From Lutibacter sp. B1 (GTDB lineage: Bacteria; Bacteroidota; Bacteroidia; Flavobacteriales; Flavobacteriaceae), in NCBI RefSeq assembly GCF_012524075.1, contig NZ_JAAZUI010000013.1:37259-101258 (forward strand): a DNA stretch of 64,000 nucleotides, given 5' to 3'. The notes under the pieces were generated by a model. That model saw only the letters and a program-made list of their open reading frames with translations. It was not told the origin of the DNA and searched no databases. Position numbers and translations under genes: made by a program. Position 1 is the first letter of the stretch, and every line of letters begins with the position of its first letter. Shown here piece by piece: positions 44,136-53,505 of the stretch.

Positions 44136-44152
44136 AAAATTCATTTATAGTT

Positions 44153-46588
44153 TTATTCAATAAGCTTAGCCATTCCGGTTTTTAAAATAACTATGAGCTC
44201 ATTTTTATTGCTATTGCCGGATTGTTGTTGAGCATACACCATTTGATTTAGCATGTTAACTGCCATTTTATCAAAGTTGTATTTTTTATACTGTAATCCT
44301 AATTTTACAAAATCTTCGGTTAAATTAGTAATAGCCTCTTTATTATCACTTTCAGCAATCCATTTAAAGGCTTCGTTATACATGCTCTGTGTTCTTTTAT
44401 CTTGGGTTAAAAACATACCTTTTAGTACGTGTTTTGCTATAAAAGGAAGTTTTGTTTTATCTTTTTCATTAATGTAAATTTTTGTTATTGGATCTGCTAA
44501 TCTATCTTTAACTTCTTCACTTAAAGAATTTACTTTTGTAACAGCCCTTTCTTTATCTATTTGATATAATGAAATTAATGAAGTTCCAATCATAGCAAAC
44601 GATTCACTTTCCATTCCTCGCTCAAAAAGCGGTTTGTAAATAGGGTCTACCAATTTACCTAAAACATTTATAGCTTCAGCTTTAACCAAAGTTTTATCAT
44701 CAGATTGAGCTATTTTTTCAATTTTAAAGATAGCATCCTTTTTATTATACTTTTGAAACAAATCAATTTGTTCTAGAGCCAACACTCGTATTTCGTAATA
44801 AGGATCATTAAAAGCTTTAATTATAGTGTTGAATGCCTCTCTATTATCTTGATGCTTCGCTATTTCTTCTAAAGCAAATTTTCTGTCTAAAAAATGAGGA
44901 GCATTATTGTACTGGTATATATAATTCTCTAATGTTTTTTTATCGGTAATTTCTGCTAAAAGAATATGTTCAGGGTCAATATTGATTAGTTTAGGCATTT
45001 CATTAAATGAAAAAGTGAAAGAATTTTGAGTGTTATCTACCCAAACATTGTGTCGTAACTTGCTTGAACCTTCATAAATATCAATTGCTAAAGGAAATTT
45101 AAATACTTCTCCTATCTGGTTAATATTTACGGTAACTGTATTTTTTAACAAATTGAAATCGTACGTAACATTCATTTTTATATGTCCGTTACCATAATAC
45201 CATTGATTAAAAAACCAATTAAGATCTTTCCCACTAACTTCTTCAAAAGCTAAACGTAACTCTTGAGCTTCAGCTTTGCCATATTTATGTTCTTCTAAAA
45301 ATGTATGCATTCCGGCAAAAAAAGCATCATCACCCAAATAATTTCTTAGCATGTGTAAAATAGCACTTCCTTTGTGATAACTAACCGGATCAAACATTTC
45401 TTCCTTGTCTTCATAATAAAAACGAACCAAGTCTTTATCTTCACTTTGACTTTGTAAATATGTTTGAATATCTTCGTACATGTGCGAGTTTGCCTTGTCT
45501 TTTCCATATTTATATTCGTACCACAAATAAACACTATACGTTGCAAACGACTCGTTTACAGTTAAATTAGACCAACTTTCGGTAGTTACCAAGTCACCAA
45601 ACCAATGATGAAATAATTCGTGTGCTATGGTACTTTCCCATTCATTATTGTCAATTAACTGACCCTTTTTTTGTTGTGCATCTTCACCATGAACTACTGC
45701 TGTAGTATTTTCCATTGCTCCGCTAACGTAATCTCTTACAACTATCTGGCTGTATTTATCCCACACATAAGGTATCCCTGTTATTTTTGAGAAAAATGAT
45801 ATCATTTCAGGTGTTTTTCCAAAAATATCTTTTGCAACTGATTCGTATTCTTTTTCAACATAATAATCTACATCTATTCCGTTCCACGAATCTTTAACAA
45901 TGCTAAACTCCCCTACGCCTATAAAAACCAAATACGGAGCATGTTTTTTATCCATTTTCCAATAATCTGTTCTTGTACCGTTTGGATTTGTAGTTTTATT
46001 TATAAGTTTTCCGTTAGAGAGAGTTACATACTTATTAGGTACAGTAATATAAATTTCTTGTGTAGTTTTTTGATTTGGAGAATCTATTGTTGGAAACCAA
46101 CAACTGTTAGATTCTGTTTCGCCTTGAGTCCAAATTTGAGTAGGTTTTTCAGGATCTTCATCTTTCGGATCAATAAAGTATAATCCTTTTGCATCTTTAA
46201 TTGCATTACTTCCTTTTTGTACAACTTCTTCCGGGTTAGCAATATATTTTACATAAATTGTGTATTCTTCATCTTTTTTATAGGTTTTCCCCAACTCTAC
46301 TGTAAGCTCGTTGTCAGAATAATTGTAAGCTGCTTTTATATTATTAACTTTTACTTCTTTTATGCTGAAATATTTAGCATCTAAAACAACTTTTTCGGTT
46401 GAATAAAAATGAGGTTTTAATGTAATCCAGGCTTCACCGTTTAACTGACTTTCTTCAAAATTAAAATCAACTTTTAACTTGGTGTGTACCAAATCGTTAA
46501 TTTTTTCTCTTTCTGCTCTATATTCTTTGGTTTGGGCTTGTAAAACTGCCGTTATAAACAAAACAGCAATAAACAGTACTTTTTTCAT
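44153..46588 (-). CDS. M1-family aminopeptidase, exported
   Basis: An 811-residue zinc aminopeptidase with a Sec signal (1-18, ending LQAQ). The substrate N-terminus motif GAMEN is at 290-294. The zinc site is HELFHH (323-328) with third ligand E346 (NESFATY). The catalytic domain lies at about 230-480, and residues about 560-811 are HEAT-like helical repeats. It trims peptides in the periplasm or outside the cell, likely for nutrient supply. It is single-gene, with terminators on both sides. Confidence 0.94.
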   Translation of the reverse strand: MKKVLFIAVLFITAVLQAQTKEYRAEREKINDLVHTKLKVDFNFEESQLNGEAWITLKPHFYSTEKVVLDAKYFSIKEVKVNNIKAAYNYSDNELTVELGKTYKKDEEYTIYVKYIANPEEVVQKGSNAIKDAKGLYFIDPKDEDPEKPTQIWTQGETESNSCWFPTIDSPNQKTTQEIYITVPNKYVTLSNGKLINKTTNPNGTRTDYWKMDKKHAPYLVFIGVGEFSIVKDSWNGIDVDYYVEKEYESVAKDIFGKTPEMISFFSKITGIPYVWDKYSQIVVRDYVSGAMENTTAVVHGEDAQQKKGQLIDNNEWESTIAHELFHHWFGDLVTTESWSNLTVNESFATYSVYLWYEYKYGKDKANSHMYEDIQTYLQSQSEDKDLVRFYYEDKEEMFDPVSYHKGSAILHMLRNYLGDDAFFAGMHTFLEEHKYGKAEAQELRLAFEEVSGKDLNWFFNQWYYGNGHIKMNVTYDFNLLKNTVTVNINQIGEVFKFPLAIDIYEGSSKLRHNVWVDNTQNSFTFSFNEMPKLINIDPEHILLAEITDKKTLENYIYQYNNAPHFLDRKFALEEIAKHQDNREAFNTIIKAFNDPYYEIRVLALEQIDLFQKYNKKDAIFKIEKIAQSDDKTLVKAEAINVLGKLVDPIYKPLFERGMESESFAMIGTSLISLYQIDKERAVTKVNSLSEEVKDRLADPITKIYINEKDKTKLPFIAKHVLKGMFLTQDKRTQSMYNEAFKWIAESDNKEAITNLTEDFVKLGLQYKKYNFDKMAVNMLNQMVYAQQQSGNSNKNELIVILKTGMAKLIE

Positions 46589-46655
46589 AAATATTATTCG
46601 TATTAAAACTTCAAAAGTACTATTTTAATTTTTTTAAGTAGTTAATAGATAGTTA

Positions 46656-46681
46656 AAAAGCCATACTTAATGGTATGGCTT
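46656..46681 (-). terminator. Terminator of the sigma factor-DUF4252 operon
   Basis: AAAGCCATAC and GTATGGCTTT form a 10-bp perfect stem with a 6-base loop. On the minus strand the stem is followed by TTTTTAAC, right after the last gene of the operon. Confidence 0.85.
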
Positions 46682-46711
46682 TCTTATTTAATTTTGAAGT
46701 TTGTTGTATTT

Positions 46712-47257
46712 TTATTTAATACTGCTTAGTATTCCTTCGAGTTGTTTTAGTTCATTCGAATTTTTATCGAGCTGAATTTCCTGAGTAAGTTTTAAAATAT
46801 CAGACGGATTCATATTTTCACCAATAACTCTAACCAAAGCAAATCCTTTACTGTCATCAGATCCAAAAACTATAACTTCATCAATAGCTTCTTCGTTACC
46901 TAAATAATTTACAGTAATACTTCCTTTTCCTGAATTCATTCTCATTAACTGTTTGTACTTATCGTTTTTTAAAATTTTACGTACTTTTTCTTTTTCAGAA
47001 GTATAAAGTTCTTTATTAGTCTCCGTTAATTGTAAGGCTAAAAAATTAAGTTTTTTTATGCTTTGCAAAGTACTTTTCAATTCTTCAGACATATTTTCCT
47101 CTTGTAATTGTAAAATACTTGAAGGTAAATCAACTGAAATAAATTCATTGTTTTCTTTACTGTCTACATAATATTTTTGCAAAGAAGGATTTGTTTCGCA
47201 TGATGTTAAAGCAAACATTACTACTAGTACAAATCCTAAATTTTTAAAAGCTTTCAT
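46712..47257 (-). CDS. DUF4252-type lipoprotein
   Basis: A 181-residue lipoprotein (lipobox ALTSC, C19). The pattern SVDLPSSILQL, then LKSTLQSIKKLNFLALQ and KVRKILKNDKYKQLMRMNSGKGSITVNYLGNEEAIDEVIVFGSDDSKGFALVRVIGENMNPSDILKLTQ matches the DUF4252 family of Bacteroidota. The function is unknown. It is the last gene of an operon with an ECF sigma factor, so it is probably linked to an envelope or surface signal. Confidence 0.82.
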   Translation of the reverse strand: MKAFKNLGFVLVVMFALTSCETNPSLQKYYVDSKENNEFISVDLPSSILQLQEENMSEELKSTLQSIKKLNFLALQLTETNKELYTSEKEKVRKILKNDKYKQLMRMNSGKGSITVNYLGNEEAIDEVIVFGSDDSKGFALVRVIGENMNPSDILKLTQEIQLDKNSNELKQLEGILSSIK

Positions 47258-47260
47258 AAT

Positions 47261-47773
47261 TTATTCTTTTTTTAATCCACTATTTGGAATATGAGCTTCA
47301 GTAATTTCAGATATCTTGTTCAAGTCAATATCACCTGTTAATGATAAAATTACTGCTTCTTGGTTCGAATTATTCTTTAATCCATTTACAAACATCAACA
47401 ATTCACTTACATGGTTTTCATCTTTACCTTGACGCACATATATTTTTACATTAGCTTCTTTATCTTTAACTCTCATTAATTGGGTAAGTTTTGTAGATTT
47501 TAAGTATTTTGATACTACATCATTCATCTGATTTGCAATTTCAGGAATTTCGGTAGTAAAAACTTTTAATGATTCTAAATTTTGAACCATTTCTACATAT
47601 TCTTTAGCTTCAGGGCTTCCACCTTTGAATTTACTCAACATTTTAAAAGCATCTTTAGTTACTACAACTGTTGTAACGTCATCCATTTCTTCAAATTTGT
47701 CAAAAATTGAATTTTGAGCATAACCTGCAAATGGTAAAATTGCTATTGCTAATATTAAAATTATTTTTTTCAT
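47261..47773 (-). CDS. DUF4252-type secreted protein
   Basis: A 170-residue paralogue of the next gene, with a Sec signal (about 1-19, ending GYAQ) rather than a lipobox. It has the same plan: DVTTVVVTKDAFKMLSKF, LESLKVFTT, KLTQLMRVKDKEANVKIYVRQGKDENHVSELLMFVNG, LSLTGDIDLNKISEITE. It lies 3 bases upstream of the lipoprotein copy, so the two are one unit, perhaps a complex of one soluble and one anchored form. Confidence 0.85.
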   Translation of the reverse strand: MKKIILILAIAILPFAGYAQNSIFDKFEEMDDVTTVVVTKDAFKMLSKFKGGSPEAKEYVEMVQNLESLKVFTTEIPEIANQMNDVVSKYLKSTKLTQLMRVKDKEANVKIYVRQGKDENHVSELLMFVNGLKNNSNQEAVILSLTGDIDLNKISEITEAHIPNSGLKKE

Positions 47774-47778
47774 TTTTT

Positions 47779-48204
47779 TTACTTTTTAGGTTGTTTAAAA
47801 ATTTTGTTTGTTGTGGTTTCAAATTCTTGCAATTGTGCAATTGCATCATTCCCTTTGTTTAAGTTTTCAGATAGCATACCTAATGCTGTTAAAGTTTCGG
47901 CATACACTTTCTCTGCTTTTACTTGTTGGTTTTTTTGATAACCTGTATAAACACTTGCCATTAAAATTAAAGAAGCTGCAATTGATAACCATTTCCATTT
48001 CGACTTTTGACTTTTTAAATGAATGGTTTTTGTATACTTCTCTTCTTTTTCGGCTGAAAAATAGTTAAATAGCATTTGGTACTCTTGTAAATGTGGTGCC
48101 ACATTTTTTTCTGAAAAATAGTTTCGCAACTCTTTCTCTTCTGCAACAGTAGTTTCTGCATTCAAATATTTATCCAACAACTTTTCTATGTTAGCTAATT
48201 CCAT
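47779..48204 (-). CDS. Putative anti-sigma-like membrane protein
   Basis: A 141-residue protein with one membrane helix (about 70-87, WLSIAASLILMASVYTGY). The N-terminal cytosolic part reads LDKYLNAETTVAEEKELRNYFSEKNVAPHLQEYQMLFNYFSAEKEE. Bacteroidota anti-sigma partners have this form, with the E-E-x-x-L-R-x-Y-F stretch. It overlaps the ECF sigma gene by 14 bases, the usual pairing. It likely holds the sigma factor at the membrane, though there is no classic zinc motif. Confidence 0.72.
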   Translation of the reverse strand: MELANIEKLLDKYLNAETTVAEEKELRNYFSEKNVAPHLQEYQMLFNYFSAEKEEKYTKTIHLKSQKSKWKWLSIAASLILMASVYTGYQKNQQVKAEKVYAETLTALGMLSENLNKGNDAIAQLQEFETTTNKIFKQPKK

Positions 48205-48700
48205 AATTATGTTGTTTTATTAATTGTTCTTTTATAGTTTTTCTTGCTCTGGATAATGTAACCCTTATTGCTGTTGGTTTTAAATTCAACATTTCGGCAA
48301 TTTCATCATATTCATACTGTTCAATATCTCTAAGCTGTATTATTAATTTTTGTTGCTCAGGTAAGTTTTCAATTAATTGATGAACTATACTTACACTGTC
48401 ATTAAGTTCCACACGATTTTGTAATGATGTATCATTCTCTTTATAATTACTATGTACCAACGTTAAATTACTAGCCTGTTTAGATTTCAATCGGTCAAAA
48501 CAGTAATTTTTTGTCATAGTCATTGCAAAAGCTTCTACATTATTATAGTCTTTTAATTTAGACTTGTTTTTCCATAACTTAAAATAAAGTTCTTGTGTTG
48601 CATCTTCAGCCTCTTCAGTAGATACTAACAATCTCTTCGCTAATCTAAATACCTTATCTTTAAAAGGTATTACAATATTTAAAAACTCTGACTGATTCAT
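48191..48700 (-). CDS. ECF-type RNA polymerase sigma factor
   Basis: A 169-residue sigma factor. Region 2 is at about 5-75 (IVIPFKDKVFRLAKRLLVSTEEAEDATQELYFKLWKN) and region 4 at about 105-160 (ENLPEQQKLIIQLRDIEQYEYDEIAEMLNLKPTAIRVTLSRARKTI). I take the ATG at 48700 (MNQSEFLN), because the 28 residues that an earlier ATG at 48784 would add look unlike the family. It starts an operon with a putative anti-sigma and two DUF4252 proteins. Confidence 0.9.
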   Translation of the reverse strand: MNQSEFLNIVIPFKDKVFRLAKRLLVSTEEAEDATQELYFKLWKNKSKLKDYNNVEAFAMTMTKNYCFDRLKSKQASNLTLVHSNYKENDTSLQNRVELNDSVSIVHQLIENLPEQQKLIIQLRDIEQYEYDEIAEMLNLKPTAIRVTLSRARKTIKEQLIKQHNYGIS

Positions 48701-48834
48701 TTTAAGTTTGGTATAACTTTTGTCGTTTTCATTAGTATGACGATTAAGATACATGTTTGTAACACAAATATTAAAATTTTGCAATAAAAATTAATATATT
48801 GCGTGCCAAATAAAATGAAATATAAAAACCTAAC

Positions 48835-50352
48835 ATGAAAAAAATAAATTATTTAATAGTTTTTTACTTATTGGTTAGTATAACTTTTTTAAGTTGTAGT
48901 GATAACAATAATAATGACCCTGAGCCAACACCTAATCCAAATGAAGTTACACTTGAAAATGAGATTAATGATTTTGTATGGAAAGGTATGAATTCATGGT
49001 ACAACTGGTTAGATAATGTTTCAAATTTATCAGATTTAAAAGATGATGATAAAGATGATTATTATACTTATTTAAACGGTTATTCTAGTCCTGAGAATTT
49101 ATTTTATAATTTATGTTATAACCATATCTCAATTGTTGGTGAAGCAAATGCTGTTGACAGAGATTCTTGGTTTATTGAAGATTATGTAGAACAAAATAAA
49201 CAATTTCAAGGTATCTCACTATCTTTTGGTTTTCGCTTACAAGCTGTGCGAATTAATGATGCCGGTGATGTAATTTTATATGTAAGATATGTTGCTCCCG
49301 ACTCTCCTGCTGATTTAGCAGGAATTAAAAGAGGTGACATTATTAGCGGAATAGATGGTATAACTTTAAATGCAAATAATTACAGTAGTGCATCAGCCAA
49401 TTTATTGAATGAAACAGTAACATTATCGTTTATTGATGAAGTTGACGGTGAACTTGTTTACCTTGAAGACAAAACTATCACTGCTACAGAAATATCTGAA
49501 GATCCGGTTTATTTGAAAAAAGTATTTAATGATATTAATGGTGAAAAAGTGGGTTATTTAGTGTATAACGGATTTCGATCTTCATACAACGATGAATTAA
49601 ATGCTGCTTTTGAATATTTTAAAAATGAAGGAATAACCGAATTGGTATTGGATTTACGCTTAAACGGAGGTGGTTCTGTTCTAACTTCAGCTTATTTGGC
49701 AAGTATGATTTATGCAAACGCAGGAACCGACAATTTTGCTGTTTTAAAATTTAACAGCAAACATTCCAATGAAAATGGAGCCTATACTTTTGAAGATAAA
49801 TTAAATGTGTATAATGTAGATGGAGAAAAAACCGGGGAAGAATCTATAAACAGATTGACAACTGTTAACAGGTTGTATGTATTAACTTCAGGAGATACTG
49901 CTTCTGCTAGCGAAATGATTATCAATGGGTTAAGACCATTTATTCCTGTTACACTTGTAGGAACTGAAACGTATGGGAAAAATGTTGGATCTATTACATT
50001 ATATGACTCTCCAAATTCGGATTACACAAAACAATCTACAGCAAATACAAATCACTTAGTTGCAATGCAGCCTATTGCTTTTCAAATTTATAACAAAATT
50101 GGAGAAAGCGACTATTCAAGAGGTTTTAAACCGGATATTGAAGTTGTTGAATATTATTACTGGAATGAAATTTTACCTTTTGGCGATGAAAATGAAGTAG
50201 TTTTAAAAGCTGCTTTAGATGATATAAGAGGTCTTTCAGGAAGAATGAGTTTGCCTAAAAATGCTCATGATATTGCATTAAAAGATTTATCTAAACTTGA
50301 TCAAAAATTTGATAAGGACATGTATATTAATAGCGATTATTTCAATAAATAA
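48835..50352 (+). CDS. S41-family C-terminal processing protease, lipoprotein
   Basis: A 505-residue lipoprotein (lipobox TFLSC, C21). An N-terminal helical domain (about 40-120) precedes a PDZ domain (about 130-220, VAPDSPADLAGIKRGDIISGIDG). The S41 catalytic domain has VLDLRLNGGGSV (271-282), the TASASE loop with nucleophile S357, and K382 in TYGKNVGS, 25 residues on, as expected for the Ser-Lys dyad. It probably acts on misfolded or C-terminally exposed proteins in the periplasm. It is divergent from the ECF sigma gene. Confidence 0.93.
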   Translation: MKKINYLIVFYLLVSITFLSCSDNNNNDPEPTPNPNEVTLENEINDFVWKGMNSWYNWLDNVSNLSDLKDDDKDDYYTYLNGYSSPENLFYNLCYNHISIVGEANAVDRDSWFIEDYVEQNKQFQGISLSFGFRLQAVRINDAGDVILYVRYVAPDSPADLAGIKRGDIISGIDGITLNANNYSSASANLLNETVTLSFIDEVDGELVYLEDKTITATEISEDPVYLKKVFNDINGEKVGYLVYNGFRSSYNDELNAAFEYFKNEGITELVLDLRLNGGGSVLTSAYLASMIYANAGTDNFAVLKFNSKHSNENGAYTFEDKLNVYNVDGEKTGEESINRLTTVNRLYVLTSGDTASASEMIINGLRPFIPVTLVGTETYGKNVGSITLYDSPNSDYTKQSTANTNHLVAMQPIAFQIYNKIGESDYSRGFKPDIEVVEYYYWNEILPFGDENEVVLKAALDDIRGLSGRMSLPKNAHDIALKDLSKLDQKFDKDMYINSDYFNK

Positions 50353-50372
50353 CACTTATTAAAAAATATTGA

Positions 50373-50398
50373 AAAGCAGGTTTATACCTGCTTTTTTT
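50373..50398 (+). terminator. Terminator after the S41 protease
   Basis: AAAGCAGGT and ACCTGCTTT form a 9-bp stem with a 4-base loop, followed by a T run. Confidence 0.88.
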
Positions 50399-50414
50399 AT
50401 GCCTAATAATTAAG

Positions 50415-50422
50415 TACATTTG
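50415..50422 (+). promoter_or_regulatory. -7 promoter box for the lipoprotein pair
   Basis: TACATTTG matches TAnnTTTG, 21 bases before the ATG at 50444. No clear -33 TTG was seen. Confidence 0.45.
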
Positions 50423-50443
50423 CTGTAAATACTACAATTTATA

Positions 50444-51487
50444 ATGAAAAAACTAATTTATTCCTTATTTATTATATTTCTATCATTTACAGTAAGTTGT
50501 AATAAAAAATATGTACCAAGACAAACAATTACTATTTCACTCGAAAAATTTAAATTGGATAGCACCGGTATAAGAGCTATTGAGGTTTTAAATGATACTT
50601 CAATAATGTACGCAGGTTCTATTGGCGATATTGGAATACTAACAAATTTAGGGGAAGAAATTTTAAAAAGAACTATTAAAACCGACTCTGTAATTCCTCA
50701 TTTTAGAGCACTGGCTTCAACAAATAAAGCACATTTTATATTAAACGTAGGTAATCCTGCATTACTTTATAAGCTTGAAAATGATAGCATTACAATTGTT
50801 TATAAAGAAATGAATGAAAAAGTTTTTTACGATTCTATGCAATTTTTTGATGAATTGAACGGTATAGCTATGGGTGATCCTACGGAAGACTGTTTATCAA
50901 TTATACTCACACATGATGGTGGAAATACATGGCAAAAAATACCTTGTAATAATTTACCTAAAATACAAGAAGGTGAGGCTGCCTTTGCAGCCAGCAATAC
51001 AAATATAGCCATAGTAGGTTCAAATGCTTGGATTGCTACAGGAGGAATCAAATCAAGAGTTTTTCATACTCCTGATATGGGCAAAACATGGGAAGTTTTC
51101 AATACACCAATTATCCAAGGAAAAAATACTACAGGGATTTATTCTGTTGCCTTTTTTTATGAAAATCAAGGAATTATATGCGGAGGAGATTACACCGATA
51201 AATTTGGGAATTATGCCAACAAAGCACTTACTTTTGATGGAGGCAAAACTTGGAAAGTTGTTTCAGAAAATTTGCCACCTAAATATGTGAGTTGTGTACA
51301 ATACATACCAAATACTCAAGGAAATGAAGTTGTTGCAGTTTCAACCAATGGCATCTTTTTTTCAAATAATAAAGGTAAAAATTGGCAAAAAGTAAGTAAT
51401 GAAAGTTTTTATGCTATTAGATTTATAAATGAAAATGAAGCTTGGTTATCAGGAAATGAAGTAATTGCAAAAATGTATGTTGAATGA
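50444..51487 (+). CDS. Lipoprotein with BNR/YCF48-like beta-propeller
   Basis: A 347-residue lipoprotein (lipobox TVSC, C19). It has repeated propeller-blade motifs of the Asp-box or YCF48 type: THDGGNTWQKI, TPDMGKTWEVF, TFDGGKTWKVV and SNNKGKNWQKV, each about 45-60 residues apart. Such proteins are often auto-named oxidoreductase, but no redox motif is visible. It is likely a binding or assembly protein at the outer membrane. Its stop overlaps the start of the next lipoprotein gene by four bases (ATGA). Confidence 0.85.
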   Translation: MKKLIYSLFIIFLSFTVSCNKKYVPRQTITISLEKFKLDSTGIRAIEVLNDTSIMYAGSIGDIGILTNLGEEILKRTIKTDSVIPHFRALASTNKAHFILNVGNPALLYKLENDSITIVYKEMNEKVFYDSMQFFDELNGIAMGDPTEDCLSIILTHDGGNTWQKIPCNNLPKIQEGEAAFAASNTNIAIVGSNAWIATGGIKSRVFHTPDMGKTWEVFNTPIIQGKNTTGIYSVAFFYENQGIICGGDYTDKFGNYANKALTFDGGKTWKVVSENLPPKYVSCVQYIPNTQGNEVVAVSTNGIFFSNNKGKNWQKVSNESFYAIRFINENEAWLSGNEVIAKMYVE

Positions 51488-52041
51488 AAAAAAGTGTAAT
51501 TTTTATAGTTATTTTGTTCGCTTTTATTAGTTGCAAAAATCAATCGGAGTTAAGCAATTTATTCGATTGTAGAACAAGTAATTTGGAAAATTCAAAATCA
51601 ATTTCAGATTTTAATAAAAACTTCAAATTAAATATCCCAATAAATTGGAAATCAGAATTATATTATAATGAATTTCAATCTGAAATATTTACTGCAGATA
51701 CTACAAAACAACTTTCGGAATCATTTATTTTAGATACTTCTTTTAACAATGGAAATTTAACTTTTGATACTATTTTTTATCAAAAAACTGACTCAATTCT
51801 TAAAAGTAATAATTTAGAAATGGTCAATTCGGGTTCAATTCAATTTAAGAATAAACCTGCATTTTGGTATTTGGTCAAAGGAGAAAAAAAAGGTTTTGAG
51901 TTTCATCAGTTTAATATTTTAGTAAAAAATTCAAATAACAACTATTTTACCGCAAATTCTGATATTTATGGCAATAAGAATATAAATAGTAGAATATGCG
52001 AAACTATTTCTTTATTAAATACTGTAGAATTTTTACAATAA
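51484..52041 (+). CDS. Lipoprotein of unknown function
   Basis: A 185-residue lipoprotein (lipobox AFISC, C17). The mature part looks like a small alpha/beta domain with FKLNIPINWKSELYYNEFQSEIF near the start and KPAFWYLVKGEKKGFEFHQFNILVKN in the middle. These are traits of the PsbP/DUF1795-like fold that binds lipoproteins or lipids, but the match is weak. It is coupled to the propeller lipoprotein by the ATGA overlap. Confidence 0.75.
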   Translation: MKKSVIFIVILFAFISCKNQSELSNLFDCRTSNLENSKSISDFNKNFKLNIPINWKSELYYNEFQSEIFTADTTKQLSESFILDTSFNNGNLTFDTIFYQKTDSILKSNNLEMVNSGSIQFKNKPAFWYLVKGEKKGFEFHQFNILVKNSNNNYFTANSDIYGNKNINSRICETISLLNTVEFLQ

Positions 52042-52056
52042 TTTATGAAAATTAGA

Positions 52057-52087
52057 TTGTAAAACCATATTCGAATACTTACTTTTG
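52057..52087 (+). promoter_or_regulatory. Promoter of pepT
   Basis: TTG at 52057-52059 and TACTTTTG at 52080-52087, with a 20-base spacer, fit the Bacteroidota promoter consensus. The start codon at 52104 follows after a short leader. Confidence 0.65.
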
Positions 52088-52103
52088 AAAAAAACTTAAA
52101 AAA

Positions 52104-53336
52104 ATGCAACATATTATAGATCGCTTCGTAAAGTATATAACTATAGATACACAATCAGATCCTGAAAATCCTGAATTTCCAAGTACAGAAAAACAATGGA
52201 ATTTAGCTCATGTTTTGGTAGATGAGCTTAAAGAAATTGGCATGGATGATGTAACCATTGATGAAAATTGTTACGTTATGGCTACACTTCCTTCAAATGT
52301 AGATTTTGAAGTACCAACCATTGGTTTTATTGCTCATATTGATACTAGTCCTGATTACTCAGGAACTGACGTAAAACCTCAGTTTCATCCAAATTATAAT
52401 GGAGAAGATATTGTTTTAAATAAAGATGAAAACATAATTTTATCACCTGGTTATTTTGAAGATTTACTGTTATATAAAGGTCAAACCCTTATTACAACTG
52501 ATGGTACTACCCTACTTGGCGCCGATGATAAGGCTGGTATTACCGAAATTGTTTCGGCAATGGAATATTTGATTAATCACCCTGAAATAAAACATGGAAA
52601 AATTAGAGTTTGTTTTACACCTGATGAAGAAGTTGGTAAAGGAGCTCACAAATTTGATGTAGATAAATTTGGTGCCGAATGGGCTTATACAATGGATGGT
52701 AGCCAAGTTGGTGAATTAGAATACGAAAATTTTAATGCTGCAGGAGCAAAAATTATAGTAAATGGTAAAATAGTGCATCCTGGTTATGCAAAAGGGAAAA
52801 TGATAAATTCTATGCTAATTGCCAATGAGTTTATTGCCGGTTTACCTAAAAATGAAATTCCGCAAGAAACTGAAGGTTATGAAGGCTTTTTTCATTTACA
52901 CACAATGAAAGGTGAAGTTGAAAAAACGGAACTTCAATATATTATAAGAGATCATGACATGAAACTTTTTGAAGATCGTAAAGCTTTATTTCAAAAAATA
53001 GCTGACGATTTAAATGAAAAGCTGGGTAGTAAATTAATTGAAGTTGAAATTAAAGATCAATATTACAATATGCGTAAAAAAATTGAACCTGTTATGCATA
53101 TTGTTGACATTGCAGAAGAAGCTATGAAACAACTAAACATAAAACCTATAATTAAAGCAATTAGAGGTGGTACTGATGGTTCTCAGCTTTCTTATAAAGG
53201 ATTGCCTTGCCCAAATATTTTTGCAGGCGGTCATAATTTTCATGGTCGTTATGAGTATGTAGCTGCCGAATCTATGCAATTGGCAACCGATGTTATTATT
53301 AATATTGTTAAAATAACTGCCGAAAGAGTTAAATAA
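52104..53336 (+). CDS. pepT: Peptidase T (tripeptide aminopeptidase)
   Basis: Cytoplasmic M20B metallopeptidase of 410 residues that removes the N-terminal residue from tripeptides. Zinc-site motifs are [13 protein letters not shown] (H78, D80), [29 protein letters not shown] and, at the end, [12 protein letters not shown]. The dimerisation-domain insert lies at about 200-320, and [11 protein letters not shown] carries the substrate-site residues. Length and motifs match the PepT family closely. Confidence 0.96.
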   Translation: MQHIIDRFVKYITIDTQSDPENPEFPSTEKQWNLAHVLVDELKEIGMDDVTIDENCYVMATLPSNVDFEVPTIGFIAHIDTSPDYSGTDVKPQFHPNYNGEDIVLNKDENIILSPGYFEDLLLYKGQTLITTDGTTLLGADDKAGITEIVSAMEYLINHPEIKHGKIRVCFTPDEEVGKGAHKFDVDKFGAEWAYTMDGSQVGELEYENFNAAGAKIIVNGKIVHPGYAKGKMINSMLIANEFIAGLPKNEIPQETEGYEGFFHLHTMKGEVEKTELQYIIRDHDMKLFEDRKALFQKIADDLNEKLGSKLIEVEIKDQYYNMRKKIEPVMHIVDIAEEAMKQLNIKPIIKAIRGGTDGSQLSYKGLPCPNIFAGGHNFHGRYEYVAAESMQLATDVIINIVKITAERVK

Positions 53337-53364
53337 AATACTTTTTTACATATTTTTTTTAAAG

Positions 53365-53392
53365 CGAAATGATATTCATTTCGTTTTTTTTT
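53365..53392 (+). terminator. Terminator after pepT
   Basis: CGAAATGA and TCATTTCG form an 8-bp perfect stem with a 3-base loop and a run of nine T. Confidence 0.93.
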
Positions 53393-53477
53393 AATGAATA
53401 TGTAAGTTTATAAATTTAACAACATGTTAAATATTGTTATTTTATGAAACTATATTTTATAAAAATAAAGGAATGTT

Positions 53478-53485
53478 TACTTTTG
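53478..53485 (+). promoter_or_regulatory. -7 promoter box of lysA
   Basis: TACTTTTG matches TAnnTTTG, 20 bases upstream of the lysA start. No -33 TTG was found at the right distance. Confidence 0.5.
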
Positions 53486-53505
53486 AAATTCAAATAAAAA
53501 AATGA

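Noticed and set aside
48701..48784. Upstream ATG for the ECF sigma factor
   Set aside because: The extra 28 residues are not family-like and would cover the promoter region of the gene.
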